From Paenibacillaceae bacterium (GTDB taxonomy: Bacteria; Bacillota; Bacilli; Paenibacillales; Paenibacillaceae), in the NCBI GenBank assembly GCA_900766135.1, contig CAAFUF010000044.1:1-46070 (forward strand): a stretch of DNA of 46,070 nt, written 5' to 3'. The position numbers and the translations under genes are program-made. Each line of letters starts with the position of its first letter. Within the stretch, counting starts at the first letter, position 1. Shown here one piece after another: positions 25,917 through 34,910 of the stretch. The notes below the pieces were generated by a model. That model made no database searches. It had not been told where the DNA came from and saw only the letters and a program-made list of their open reading frames with translations.

Positions 25917-26282
25917 ATGGTCGATTCGGTAGAGACGGCAGAGGTGTGCGAGCAGTATTGTACTGAACCCTCCCGCACGAATGGGCTCAAGGAAAGCCTG
26001 GGGGAGCGGGACGTGAACGGAATGGTCCAAATGTTTAAAGCCTTGTCCGATCCGAATCGGGTGAAGATCGCTTATTTCCTGCAGCACCGAGAACTCTGCG
26101 TTTGCGATATCGCCGCTTTGCTGGACGTCTCGGTGGCGACGGCCTCCCATCACCTGCGCCAGCTGAAGGCCCTTCATATCGCCAAATCGCGTAAAGAAGG
26201 CAAGAACGTCTATTACTCGTTAAGCGACCATCATATTCAGACGTTGGTGGCCATGACGCTGGAGCATCAAAAGGAGCGATGA
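25917..26282 (+). CDS. cadC: Metal-sensing ArsR-family repressor CadC
   Basis: 121 residues. Winged-helix ArsR/SmtB fold (MFKALSDPNRVKIAYFL, then ASHHLRQL). The CadC-type soft-metal site is visible: Cys11 and Cys15 (VCEQYC) near the N-terminus and Cys58 and Cys60 (ELCVCD) in alpha-3, the set that binds Cd, Pb and Bi in S. aureus CadC. The ATG at 25917 follows GGGGGACGAAG. It autoregulates the operon from the two palindromes upstream. The next gene starts 5 bases after its stop. Confidence 0.94.
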   Translation: MVDSVETAEVCEQYCTEPSRTNGLKESLGERDVNGMVQMFKALSDPNRVKIAYFLQHRELCVCDIAALLDVSVATASHHLRQLKALHIAKSRKEGKNVYYSLSDHHIQTLVAMTLEHQKER

Positions 26283-26286
26283 ACGA

Positions 26287-28530
26287 ATGAAGGCTACTAA
26301 GGAAATCAATCGGGCGTCCGGCGAAAGCCGCCGCGTAGAGTATCGCGTTCAAGGACTGTCCTGCCCCAACTGCACCCGGGAGATGCAGGAGGAAATCCAG
26401 CGCCTGGCGCATGGTCAGGATGCCTCTCTTCTATATAACAGCGGGCGGCTGCTGATCAGCCCCGCCGTGGATTTGCAGCAGGTGGAACGGATTTTGAAAG
26501 GGGACGGAGCGACGTTGATCAAACCGGCCCCCCATTCCTCCGACGAAACGGCTGCTTCGGCAGATGCCGGGTCCGTCATGAGTCAGGCTGCCGCCGAAAC
26601 CGGGAGCGCCGGTGAGCCGGAAGAGCACGAAAACCGCCTTGGTCTGTGGCTGCTGGTGTTATCCGCCGTGATGTACGGGGTGACGTTTGTGCCGGAAGTT
26701 CCGACAGCGGTGGGAATTGGCCTGGATCTGGCCGCCATCGCGATCAGCGGATATTCCACGTTTCTACGCGGACTCCGCAACCTGATCTGCCTGAAATTCA
26801 ATATGGATACGTTAATGACCGTTGCCTTGACGGGCGCGGTCATCATCGGCGAGTGGAAAGAGGCGACGCTCGTCGCGATCCTGTTTGGATTGAACGAGCT
26901 GCTGGAGGGTTACGGCATGAGCCGTGCCCGCCGCTCGTTGTCAGCGCTGCTGGAGGCCGCTCCGAAGGAGGCGGTCATTGTTCAGGACGGACGGGAATCC
27001 GTCGTCCCGATCGCCCAGTTGAAGGCGGGAGACGTAGTGCTCGTCCGGGCCGGGGAGAAGATCCCTTCGGACGGCACCGTCCGGGAAGGAATCAGCGCCG
27101 TTAATGAAGCGGCGATTACCGGGGAATCGATTCCGGTCACGAAACGGCCGGGGCAGCCGGTATTTGGCGGCAGCGTCAATAGCGAAGGCCTGCTCCGCAT
27201 CCGAATCGATAAGCCGTACGAGGACTCTTCCCTAGCCAAAATCATGCATCTCGTGCAGGAAGCCCAGGATAAGAAAACCCCCACCGAGCTGTTCATCGAC
27301 CGGTTTGCGAAGGGGTATACGCCGGCCATTATGATCTTGGCGGCGCTCGTGATCCTGGTTCCGCCGCTGCTGTTCGGACAGCCGTGGATGAAGTGGGTTT
27401 ATGAAGGCCTGGCGATCCTGATCGTCGGCTGCCCTTGCGCCCTCGTGCTGTCTTCGCCGATCGCGCTGGTCAGCGGGATGACCCGCTGCGCCCGCCTCGG
27501 CGTGCTCGTCAAGGGCGGCGTGCATCTCGAGCAGCTCGGGAAGGTAGGCGCGATCGCGTTCGATAAGACCGGCACCCTGACGAAGGGGCAGCCGGAGGTA
27601 CAGCGCGAGATCGCGTATGATCCGCAGCGGTTGTACGCAGTTGCCGCCGCTCTGGAGAGCGGCTCCCTGCATCCGCTGGCCGCTGCGGTGGTGCGCCACG
27701 TCGCCGCCCGCAGCGGCGGCGACGTGCGGCCGCACCCCGCCGGGCTCGTGACCTTGCCCGGCGTCGGCCTGAGCGCCGAGGTCGACGGCGTTCGCTGCTT
27801 CGTCGGCAGCGAAGCGCTGCTCGCGCAGCTCTCCCTCGGCGGCGAGGAGCAGGCGCGCGTCGCCGAAGACCTCGCGCGCCTGAAGGCGGAGGGCCTCACC
27901 GTGGTACTCGCCGCGGAGTCCGCGCGCGCGTTGGGCCTGTTCGGCCTCGCCGACGAGCTCCGTCCGGAAGCCCCGGACGTCGTCCGCGCCTTGCACCGCG
28001 CCGGAGTCGCCCGTACCGTCATGTTGACGGGCGATCACGCCGCGGCAGCCCAAGGGATCGCCGCCCGCAGCGGCGTCACCGAATGGCACGCCGGCCTGCT
28101 GCCGGAGCAGAAAGTCGCGCATATTCAAGCGCTGGCCGGCAGAGGCAAGGTGGCGATGGTCGGCGACGGGATCAACGACGCTCCGGCCCTGGCTGCGGCC
28201 GACCTTGGGATCGCCATGGGCCAGGGGACAGACAGCGCCGTAGAGACCGCCGACATCGTGCTGATGCAGGATCATCTCGGCCAGTTGCCCCGCGCCATCC
28301 GCATCGCCCGGCGAGCTGGCCGGATCATCGCCTGGAACATCGGTCTCTCGCTCTCGTTGAAGCTGATCGCCCTACTGCTTACGATCCCCGGCTGGCTGAC
28401 GCTGTGGATCGCCGTCATGTCCGATATGGGAGCGACGATCGTCGTTACGCTGCTGGGTTTAACGATTTTGCTGGGCAAGGATCCAAAAATGCCGGATTTT
28501 CAGGTTAAGCCTGTTGCGGATTCCAACTAA
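26287..28530 (+). CDS. cadA: Cadmium/zinc/lead-exporting P1B-type ATPase
   Basis: 747 residues. One N-terminal heavy-metal-associated domain with CPNC at 26-29, a linker, then the P1B core: TGES, transport motif CPC at 382-384, phosphorylation Asp426 in DKTGTLTKG, the HP motif (SLHPLAAAV), and GDGINDAPALAAADLGIAMG. CPC with an upstream cadC marks the Zn/Cd/Pb (P1B-2) class. It exports these ions from the cytoplasm. Middle part of the gene (about 27700-28000) is very GC-rich but is one open frame. Confidence 0.93.
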   Translation: MKATKEINRASGESRRVEYRVQGLSCPNCTREMQEEIQRLAHGQDASLLYNSGRLLISPAVDLQQVERILKGDGATLIKPAPHSSDETAASADAGSVMSQAAAETGSAGEPEEHENRLGLWLLVLSAVMYGVTFVPEVPTAVGIGLDLAAIAISGYSTFLRGLRNLICLKFNMDTLMTVALTGAVIIGEWKEATLVAILFGLNELLEGYGMSRARRSLSALLEAAPKEAVIVQDGRESVVPIAQLKAGDVVLVRAGEKIPSDGTVREGISAVNEAAITGESIPVTKRPGQPVFGGSVNSEGLLRIRIDKPYEDSSLAKIMHLVQEAQDKKTPTELFIDRFAKGYTPAIMILAALVILVPPLLFGQPWMKWVYEGLAILIVGCPCALVLSSPIALVSGMTRCARLGVLVKGGVHLEQLGKVGAIAFDKTGTLTKGQPEVQREIAYDPQRLYAVAAALESGSLHPLAAAVVRHVAARSGGDVRPHPAGLVTLPGVGLSAEVDGVRCFVGSEALLAQLSLGGEEQARVAEDLARLKAEGLTVVLAAESARALGLFGLADELRPEAPDVVRALHRAGVARTVMLTGDHAAAAQGIAARSGVTEWHAGLLPEQKVAHIQALAGRGKVAMVGDGINDAPALAAADLGIAMGQGTDSAVETADIVLMQDHLGQLPRAIRIARRAGRIIAWNIGLSLSLKLIALLLTIPGWLTLWIAVMSDMGATIVVTLLGLTILLGKDPKMPDFQVKPVADSN

Positions 28531-28602
28531 TTCCACAACTTTTTGTTGCATGGCTCCGTCTATTCCTAAGAGAAGTTTATTTTCGCTTAGGAGGCATCGA
28601 AT

Positions 28603-29766
28603 ATGAGGAGGCATTCCAAGCCTTTCGTTACATTGGTTATGGCAGCATTCGGACTTTTACTGATCGTCACGGCAGGTTTCGTACCGGGCTCGCCCCCGCC
28701 GCACGCCGCAGCCGCTGCTTCATCGAAGCAGGAACAGTTTACCTATGGACTTGAACACCCGACGTTTCGGCAATCCGGCCAGCTTTATGTGCCGCTGAAG
28801 GAAGTCGCTCCCCTTCTCGATCTTCAGGTGGGCTACGACTCGCGCAGTAAAGCGGTCCTCGTCACCGGCCTTCAGCAATTCGCTAAACTGAACGCCGGCA
28901 AATCCAAAGCCTTAGGGAAAAATAACGTTACCGTATCCCTGGGGGCGCCCGTGCGCGTGATCAAGGGAGACACTTATGTTCCGGCCACGCTGTTTTCCAA
29001 AATGTTCGGCGTGACCCTCACGGTGCAGAACGCCAAGGAACCGCAGGTGATCACGGCGGCCTACGCGTCCAAATATCTCACGATGCGCACCGGCGACATG
29101 TTGTTTTGGATGAATAGGACGCAAGGAACCTTGTATGCCGGGCCTAACGGCCAACTGCCTGCCAAGGCCGGGAAGGTAACCCTTCAAAGTCCGGATTGGC
29201 TTGGCGGGGAGGCACGTCAGGTTAACAAATCCACGTACGTGCTCGATATTAATAACGCCCATGGCGAACCGCATATTTTTAATGATTGGTGCCGAATCCT
29301 GATTCATAACGGCAAAGTTGTGCAACAGGCGGTGATGTCCTTCGGCGGTCCTTCGTTCGTTCACCTGATGGATAACGTGGCCTCCTCCGAAGGTCTCATC
29401 GTCCTGAACGACGGGCATCAAGCCAAGCTGGTTACACCGGAAGGAAAGCTGGCCGAGACGTTGAATCTCGATCAGCTGGGCGGTGCCGAAGATATCTACA
29501 GCCTGGAAGCGATGGAGAAGGATTTTCTCCTGATCCGTCCTTACTCCACCGGGAGGCTGCTGCTGATCGACCGGCAGTCCGGCGAACGGACGGCATTGTA
29601 TTTGAGCCTGTTGGATCAGGAGACGATCGAGCGGCTGGAAAGCGACGATATGGGGCTTGATGACGGGTTGGTCTATACTGGCCGTTCCGGCTCCGTATTG
29701 AATTTCACCTGGCATCCCCCGTTTAGCAGCGAAACCGGAACGAAATCCTTTGATATGTCCAAGTAA
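28603..29766 (+). CDS. Secreted CuAO-N-domain-like protein
   Basis: 387 residues with a signal peptide (about 1-38). An N-terminal copper-amine-oxidase-N-like module (45-135: GQLYVPLKEVAPLLDLQVGYD, GDTYVPATLFSKMFG) is followed by a beta-rich domain that I do not recognise. Regular repeats of hydrophobic and Gly residues in the C-terminal half suggest a propeller-like fold. Many Paenibacillus wall-associated proteins have this module at the N-terminus; a role at the cell surface is likely, the substrate unknown. AGGAGG is 8 bases before the ATG. Confidence 0.75.
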   Translation: MRRHSKPFVTLVMAAFGLLLIVTAGFVPGSPPPHAAAAASSKQEQFTYGLEHPTFRQSGQLYVPLKEVAPLLDLQVGYDSRSKAVLVTGLQQFAKLNAGKSKALGKNNVTVSLGAPVRVIKGDTYVPATLFSKMFGVTLTVQNAKEPQVITAAYASKYLTMRTGDMLFWMNRTQGTLYAGPNGQLPAKAGKVTLQSPDWLGGEARQVNKSTYVLDINNAHGEPHIFNDWCRILIHNGKVVQQAVMSFGGPSFVHLMDNVASSEGLIVLNDGHQAKLVTPEGKLAETLNLDQLGGAEDIYSLEAMEKDFLLIRPYSTGRLLLIDRQSGERTALYLSLLDQETIERLESDDMGLDDGLVYTGRSGSVLNFTWHPPFSSETGTKSFDMSK

Positions 29767-29786
29767 CCATATTGAAGTCTAAAAAA

Positions 29787-29824
29787 AGCGCCCCCCTCCG
29801 GCATCAAACCAGAGAGGGGCGCTT
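29787..29824 (-). terminator. Terminator of ywhD
   Basis: On the minus strand AAGCGCCCCTC and GAGGGGGGCGCTT are followed by TTTTTTAGAC. Confidence 0.88.
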
Positions 29825-29847
29825 CCTCTATCACATCATCCATTCGG

Positions 29848-30360
29848 CTACGCGTCCAGCACCGCCTTCAGCTCTTCCGGCGAGCGGTCCCACCATTCCG
29901 CGTTGGTCTCGATCAGCAGCCGTTTCAGTCCAGCCTTCTGATCCTCGCTCAATCCGTCCAGAATCACTCTGCGCTTTAACGCATAATCCATCTTGTTGAC
30001 ATGGTCGGCAAGAATTTTCCAGCCACGGCGCGCCTCGGTGTCGATCCACATCTCGCAGGCCGTCATCCCACCGTAGAATTGCCCTTCCGCACCGCGATCC
30101 ACCGCCACCCAAACGATCCAGACCTGCCGGCCGTTCGGTACGTCCTCACGGTTGGCCGAGAACTTAATGCCCTTCTCCACCTTGCTTTTGGCATGCATCG
30201 CCCCAACGTCGATGTACACCTCGTCACCGTCGATAATGACCGGGGACATGCTGTTCAAATCGATCGAACCCGCGCCAAAGCCTTTATGTTTGCTCTTCTC
30301 GTCGTTGCTGATAATATTGAGGGCAAAAATCTTTTTACCCGATTTCGGTGTCTGATCCAT
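29848..30360 (-). CDS. ywhD: YwhD family protein
   Basis: 170 residues, nearly the full length of the B. subtilis YwhD family. Family motifs: NIISNDEKSKHKGFGAGSIDL, VYIDVGAMHAKSKVEKGI, ACEMWIDTEARRGWK. Function unknown. The ATG at 30360 is preceded by GGAGGG; an in-frame extension to 30438 would cross into a repeat element. Neighbours PBP and speE/speB match the ywhE-speE-speB-ywhD region. Confidence 0.9.
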   Translation of the reverse strand: MDQTPKSGKKIFALNIISNDEKSKHKGFGAGSIDLNSMSPVIIDGDEVYIDVGAMHAKSKVEKGIKFSANREDVPNGRQVWIVWVAVDRGAEGQFYGGMTACEMWIDTEARRGWKILADHVNKMDYALKRRVILDGLSEDQKAGLKRLLIETNAEWWDRSPEELKAVLDA

Positions 30361-30430
30361 AATTCCCTCCATTTTTCCCGTGAAACTGCCGCCTCGTGAT
30401 CTAGAGACGATTTTATTTTTCCTCAGGCTT

Positions 30431-30848
30431 TCAATCAAAGTTCAAAAAGATGGCTTTTCAGCACCGAGAAGGTTGGACGAAACTAGGGGCCGAGTAGCGC
30501 AGCGTAGGCTAAACCTACGTGAGCAACGGAGGGCCCGGTTGAGTCCAAGATTCGATGTCGAATACGCTTCTTGAAACCACTTCGTGATCAAAAGTCTTCT
30601 TTTTGAACTACCTCTCAATTTCAATCAAAGTTCAAAAAGATGGCTTTTCAGCACCGAGAAGGTTGGACGAAACTAGGGACCGAGTAGCGCAGCGTAGGCT
30701 AAACCTACGTGAGCAACTGAAATGTTTCTGTAAGAAACATGCTTCGGAAGCATCCACTTTGGCCCGGTTGAGTCCAAGATTCGATGTCGAATACGCTTCT
30801 TGAAACCACTTCGTGATCAAAAGGCTTCTTTTTGAACTACCTCTCAAT
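30431..30848. repeat. Two tandem copies of a structured mobile repeat
   Basis: Copy 1 (30436-30614, 179 bp) and copy 2 (30626-30843, 218 bp) are near-identical; both are flanked by TCAAT (30431-35, 30615-19, 30621-25, 30844-48). Each begins CAAAGTTCAAAAAG and ends CTTTTTGAACTACCTC, an imperfect terminal inverted repeat. Copy 2 carries a 39-base insertion that adds two hairpins. Short open frames across the copies on both strands appear incidental. A third copy is at 34979-35160. No transposase is encoded here, so this is a non-autonomous element. Confidence 0.85.
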
Positions 30849-30919
30849 TTTAGCTAATAATCTTCCAATTGCAAACATATACATGCTGTAGATGCTTGTC
30901 AACGGGAGGTATCCATTGT

Positions 30920-32920
30920 ATGACCCGACGTACTATTGTCTACAGCATTTCCATCCTTGCCTTATGCCTCACCCTCGGAGCCGCCTGGCTGACCCTACGC
31001 GGAGGCGGGGATTCGTTGGCTTCGTTCGTCCCGGCCAAGGCGGGGCCCAAAGCGGTCCAAAAAACCGGACAAACCCCGGCGTCGCCGCAAGCCGAAAGCA
31101 TTCAGCAGCCGACCGCCGAAGTGCTCAGCAATCGGGTCGCCGAATACCACATCGACGTTACGCTGAACGAGCAGGACGGCACGTTAACCGGCTCGGAAAC
31201 GCTGACCTGGACCCATCCCGGCAAAAAAACGATCAACGAAGTGTATTTGCATTTGTATCCTAATGCCTTTGCTTCCGGGGATACGACCTTTATGAAGGAA
31301 TCGGGCGGGAAGCTGCGTAACGACATCATGCCCAAGGACGGCTGGGGATCCATGGAGATCACCGAGCTACGGACGACGGACGGCATTTCCCTGCTGCATC
31401 GGATTCAATACGTTCAGCCCGACGACGGCAATACGAAGGACAAAACCTTGGCTAAGGTACGCTTGCCTGTGTCGGTCCAAGGTGGCGAAAGCTTGACGCT
31501 GCGGATGAAATTTACCGTAAAGCTGCCGAAAATTTTCGCCCGGATGGGCGTGGCCGACGATTTCGTCATGGCGGGGCAATGGTTTCCTAAGATTAGCGTG
31601 TACGAGCCGGCCGGCACCCGGGGACGTGCGTCGGAAGGCTGGAACCTCCACCAGTATCACGGGAACTCAGAATTTTACTCCGATTTCGGGATTTTCAGCG
31701 TAAGGATCAACGTGCCCGAGACCTACACCGTGGCGGCCACCGGTTTTCAGACCAAAAAGGCCGTATTGAAGGACGGACGGAAAACCATCCAGTTCTACGC
31801 CGACGACGTCCACGATTTTGCTTGGTCGGCTTCGCCGAACTTCATTTATGCGGAAGAACCGTTCTCATCCGCGGAGGTTCCGGGCGTGCGCATCAAGCTG
31901 TATCTCGATCCCGCTCACAAGGACCTGAAGGAACGCTACTTCTATGCCGCCAAGGTGGCGCTGGCCAACTACAGCAAATGGTATGGGCGTTATCCTTATT
32001 CCACGTTGTCGGTCGTTGTCCCGCCGGCCAGCGGCAATGGAGCGGGCGGCATGGAGTATCCGACGCTGGTGACCGCATTCGGGGCCGCTGGCGACTCCCC
32101 CAGCTACGACGAGCTGGAGCGGACGGTCATCCATGAAATCGCCCACCAGTTTTTCTACGGGATGATCGCCAACAACGAGTTCGAAGAAGCTTGGCTGGAC
32201 GAAGCCTTTGCCTCGTACGCGGAGGATAAGCTGATGGAACAGGAATTCGGCATCGCCCCGAACCTGCCGATTCAATCCGCTTTGATCACTTCTCCGGCCT
32301 CGCTGACTCAAAACGCCTGGAAATACGGCTCCGGAGACGGTTACGCCAAAAACGCGTATTACCGCGGCAAGCTGATTCTGCTCGATATCGAGCGGCAAGT
32401 CGGCAGCAAAACGATGAAGCGGATTCTTAGCACCTACAGCCATAAATACCGCTTCAAACACCCGACGACGGCCGATTTCCAGCGGGTCGTTGAGCAAGTC
32501 ACCGGCCGGAGCTGGAAGGCTTATTTTCAGCAGTATGTATATGACGGAAAAATGGCCGATTTTGCTGTGGATCAGATTCAAATCACCCCGGTCGGTCAGG
32601 AGGGGAACCGCTTGTTCGAGTCGAGCGTGGTCTTCTCCCGAAAAGGCGCAACGCATCCGAAGGTCCCGTTGCTGTTTACTTTCACCGACGGACATACCGT
32701 GCGCAAGCAGTGGAACGGCGTAGACGACCGCGTTGAAATCAAGCTGCAATATAAAGCGCCTTTGGCCTGGGTTCAAATTGACCCGGATTACTCCTTAACG
32801 GTCGAAAACATGCACATCAACAACTATCTTAAAGCGGAAATCCCGGAACCTACGTTATCCCGCTCCAACATGAGCGTTACCAAACTGCTCGAGGCGATAC
32901 TCGGGGCGTTCCTGTGGTAG
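30920..32920 (+). CDS. M1 family zinc aminopeptidase-like protein
   Basis: 666 residues. A signal anchor or peptide (about 6-28) is followed by a beta-saddle N-terminal domain and a gluzincin catalytic domain. The zinc site is complete: His405-Glu406-x2-His409 in VIHEIAHQFFYG, with Glu428 exactly 18 residues on, and the exopeptidase-type GGMEYP replaces GAMEN. It probably works outside the membrane. The ATG at 30920 follows GGGAGG by 11 bases. Downstream of the two structured repeats. Confidence 0.85.
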   Translation: MTRRTIVYSISILALCLTLGAAWLTLRGGGDSLASFVPAKAGPKAVQKTGQTPASPQAESIQQPTAEVLSNRVAEYHIDVTLNEQDGTLTGSETLTWTHPGKKTINEVYLHLYPNAFASGDTTFMKESGGKLRNDIMPKDGWGSMEITELRTTDGISLLHRIQYVQPDDGNTKDKTLAKVRLPVSVQGGESLTLRMKFTVKLPKIFARMGVADDFVMAGQWFPKISVYEPAGTRGRASEGWNLHQYHGNSEFYSDFGIFSVRINVPETYTVAATGFQTKKAVLKDGRKTIQFYADDVHDFAWSASPNFIYAEEPFSSAEVPGVRIKLYLDPAHKDLKERYFYAAKVALANYSKWYGRYPYSTLSVVVPPASGNGAGGMEYPTLVTAFGAAGDSPSYDELERTVIHEIAHQFFYGMIANNEFEEAWLDEAFASYAEDKLMEQEFGIAPNLPIQSALITSPASLTQNAWKYGSGDGYAKNAYYRGKLILLDIERQVGSKTMKRILSTYSHKYRFKHPTTADFQRVVEQVTGRSWKAYFQQYVYDGKMADFAVDQIQITPVGQEGNRLFESSVVFSRKGATHPKVPLLFTFTDGHTVRKQWNGVDDRVEIKLQYKAPLAWVQIDPDYSLTVENMHINNYLKAEIPEPTLSRSNMSVTKLLEAILGAFLW

Positions 32921-32973
32921 GCTGGCCCGATGAGTGATCACTTTGTTAATCCACCTCTAAAGGAGGGAAAGAA

Positions 32974-33804
32974 ATGAGTTTCGTTCGTTTGGGGTGGACC
33001 ACCCTGAAAAGCCAATTTCCCTCGGTCATCATTTTGTTCCTGTACCAGCTGCTATGGGGGTTGTTCTTGTATCGGCTGGTCGATTCGGCCGTGACGGCGC
33101 TGCTGCAAAGATATCCCGACCCGCCGCCCAACGCGCTGTCGCGAATTCTGTTCCTGCTGGAGGGGCAGATCAATTTATGGAGCAATCCGGATGTCCGGCT
33201 GTATTGTTGGCTGCTGGCGGGAATGACGGTACTGCGTATGGTTTTGACCCCGCTGATTCAGGCCGGCATCCTCTACGGCTTCGCACCGTCCGAAAGTCGA
33301 AGCCCGGGCTTCCCCCTGTTCCGAGGAATGAAAGAATTCGGCAAGCCGGTGATCCTGTTTTATGCGCTGGAGCTTGTGCTGATGCTGCTGCCCGCCTTCT
33401 GGATCGTGCCAAGGCTGCTTTCGCTTTGGCCCGGACTCGCGGGGGTGGAAACCCCCGTCACGACCTGGCTGGCCGGCCTTGGATTGGTTCTTGGCTGGTT
33501 CATCTATGGCTGGCTGATCCGGCAATGCCTGCTTTTTGCCCAGTTTGGCTATTTGTTCAAGGTCGGTGTCTGGAACTCCCTGCTGCTATGCTTTCGGAGT
33601 CTCCTGCAGGCTATCGGCATTTCGGCGATTCTCGGGTCTTTTGGACTACTTCTCTTCCTGTTGTTCGGAACCGTCTCCTGGTTTTGGACCGGCATGCTGG
33701 CCCTCATTCTGCAGCAAACCTATCCCCTCTTTCGCAGCGCGTTTAAGGTTTGGAAAGTTGCCTCTCAATTTCATCTTTGGCAAACCAAGGCACAAAAAAG
33801 TTAA
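32974..33804 (+). CDS. Hypothetical integral membrane protein
   Basis: 276 residues that I do not recognise by family. Six hydrophobic stretches (about 17-37, 75-98, 120-142, 160-180, 205-222 and 225-245) make a polytopic membrane protein. Basic loops lie on the likely cytoplasmic side. AAGGAGG is 8 bases before the ATG. It follows the M1 peptidase by 53 bases, so the two are probably cotranscribed; a role linked to that peptidase is only inference. Confidence 0.65.
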   Translation: MSFVRLGWTTLKSQFPSVIILFLYQLLWGLFLYRLVDSAVTALLQRYPDPPPNALSRILFLLEGQINLWSNPDVRLYCWLLAGMTVLRMVLTPLIQAGILYGFAPSESRSPGFPLFRGMKEFGKPVILFYALELVLMLLPAFWIVPRLLSLWPGLAGVETPVTTWLAGLGLVLGWFIYGWLIRQCLLFAQFGYLFKVGVWNSLLLCFRSLLQAIGISAILGSFGLLLFLLFGTVSWFWTGMLALILQQTYPLFRSAFKVWKVASQFHLWQTKAQKS

Positions 33805-33836
33805 ATTTCTTTTACCTCGCTAAACCCCAGCAAAAT

Positions 33837-33866
33837 CAAGGCCTTCGCCGAATGGCGGAGGCCTTG
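33837..33866 (+). terminator. Terminator after the membrane protein gene
   Basis: CAAGGCCTTCGCC and GGCGGAGGCCTTG pair around GAAT, followed by a short AGTCCTATTTTC tail. Confidence 0.75.
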
Positions 33867-33903
33867 AGTCCTATTTTCTCCTCTTAATCTTGTGAATTAA
33901 CCA

Positions 33904-33933
33904 TTGCCAAAAGATACCTGACTTTGTTACAAT
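33904..33933 (+). promoter_or_regulatory. Promoter of the first NlpC/P60 gene
   Basis: TTGCCA (33904-33909), an 18-base spacer and TACAAT (33928-33933) lie about 105 bases before the riboswitch core. Confidence 0.6.
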
Positions 33934-34033
33934 AACAGCAACGCAATTTCAGTAACAGTTTTGTAATTATTTTTGTCATCTTTGGCAGGAGAATGGCGCC
34001 GGATGTCGAATATGTAAATTCAGGTGTGAAATC

Positions 34034-34148
34034 AAAGCCGAATTCCCTTCGCCAGGGAAACGGGGGAACCACTTTGGGTGAATTGATCTCGCTTTAGAGG
34101 GATCATAGGGAACCTTCAACCGAATCCTTAAGCTAACCTCGTAGGCAT
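34034..34148 (+). ncRNA. ydaO-type c-di-AMP riboswitch, first copy
   Basis: The conserved ydaO/yuaA segments occur in order: GCCGAATTCCC, CGGGGGAACCA, TTTGGGTGAATTGATC, ATAGGGAACCTTCAACCGAATCC, AAGCTAACCTCGTAGGC. A variable loop (GATC-tcgctttagag-GGATC, about 34083-34104) sits between the third and fourth segments. The aptamer class binds cyclic di-AMP and shuts off gene expression, often of cell-wall hydrolases. There is almost no spacer before the AAGGAG of the gene, so control of translation start is possible. Confidence 0.85.
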
Positions 34149-34166
34149 TGGAAGGAGCATAACTTC

Positions 34167-34658
34167 TTGAAAAAGCGTTTGACGGTAGCAGCAGTAAGTT
34201 TTGCCTTGCTTTTCACCATTGGAACTGGTAGCGTTTTCGCCGATTCCAAATTGGACAGCGTAATCGACGGTGCGCTTGGAAGCGACTATGTTTCTGGCGG
34301 AACCACCACTTCCGGTTTCGACTGTTCCGGATTTACTATGTATGTCTTCTCGAAAATCGGCATCAAGCTGCCTCACCAATCCGGATCTCAATACAAAATG
34401 GGAACCGCGGTTGAGAAAAGCGAATTGATCGCCGGCGATCTGGTCTTCTTCAATACTTCCGGTAAAGGCGTTTCTCATGTCGGCATCTACGTCGGCGACG
34501 GCAAATTTGCTCATGCCTCCTCTTCCAAAGGCGTAGTCATCAGCAAATTAAGCGAGAAGTATTACGTCGAACGTTACGTTGGAGCCAAACGGATCATGAG
34601 CACCGACAAGTATGAAGATGTAACCGGTGAAATTGCTGAACACGATGATGTACAATAA
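34167..34658 (+). CDS. Secreted NlpC/P60 cell-wall hydrolase, first paralog
   Basis: 163 residues. Signal peptide (about 1-25, AFA-type end before DSKLDSV). The NlpC/P60 catalytic Cys53 (SGFDCSGF), His104 (VSHVGIYVG) and His116 (KFAHASSS) are present, giving a D,L-endopeptidase-type domain with no wall-binding repeats. The start is a TTG at 34167, 9 bases after AAGGAG. Regulated by the ydaO riboswitch directly upstream. The similar gene at 35235 shares promoter, riboswitch and start codon layout, so this is a duplicated unit. A terminator follows. Confidence 0.9.
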   Translation: MKKRLTVAAVSFALLFTIGTGSVFADSKLDSVIDGALGSDYVSGGTTTSGFDCSGFTMYVFSKIGIKLPHQSGSQYKMGTAVEKSELIAGDLVFFNTSGKGVSHVGIYVGDGKFAHASSSKGVVISKLSEKYYVERYVGAKRIMSTDKYEDVTGEIAEHDDVQ

Positions 34659-34671
34659 GAACCGCCACGAA

Positions 34672-34714
34672 GCCCGTGGGGACGTTGATACCAACGTCTC
34701 TGCGGGTTTTTTCC
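34672..34714 (+). terminator. Terminator of the first NlpC/P60 gene
   Basis: GCCCGTGGGGACGTTG and CCAACGTCTCTGCGGGT pair around ATA and are followed by TTTTTTCC. Confidence 0.88.
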
Positions 34715-34802
34715 TTTTCCCAAGCCCCGGCCCCTCTTAGGAACCATTACCCACGATATTCTTCGTCAAAACAGGCCAAAAGAAGCCTTTTTCCCTACAA
34801 AC

Positions 34803-34831
34803 TTGTCAACTCTGGACGCCTTTGGTAAAAT
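34803..34831 (+). promoter_or_regulatory. Promoter of the second NlpC/P60 gene
   Basis: TTGTCA (34803-34808), a 17-base spacer and TAAAAT (34826-34831). Confidence 0.6.
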
Positions 34832-34910
34832 GAACAACGTAAATAGTAACAACTTTGTAATGATTGTTGTAACTGTTCCTGTGCAGCATCTTGGGTGCAA
34901 ACTACATTGA

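Noticed and set aside
26646..28478. Long frames in other phases across cadA
   Set aside because: High GC content keeps alternative frames open; the cadA frame has all P1B motifs.
30380..30847. Short open frames across the structured repeats
   Set aside because: They appear in both strands, have no ribosome sites and follow the repeat sequence; not coding.
30431..30848. CRISPR array
   Set aside because: Only two long near-identical units in tandem with no short repeats, spacers or cas genes; they are a structured mobile repeat.
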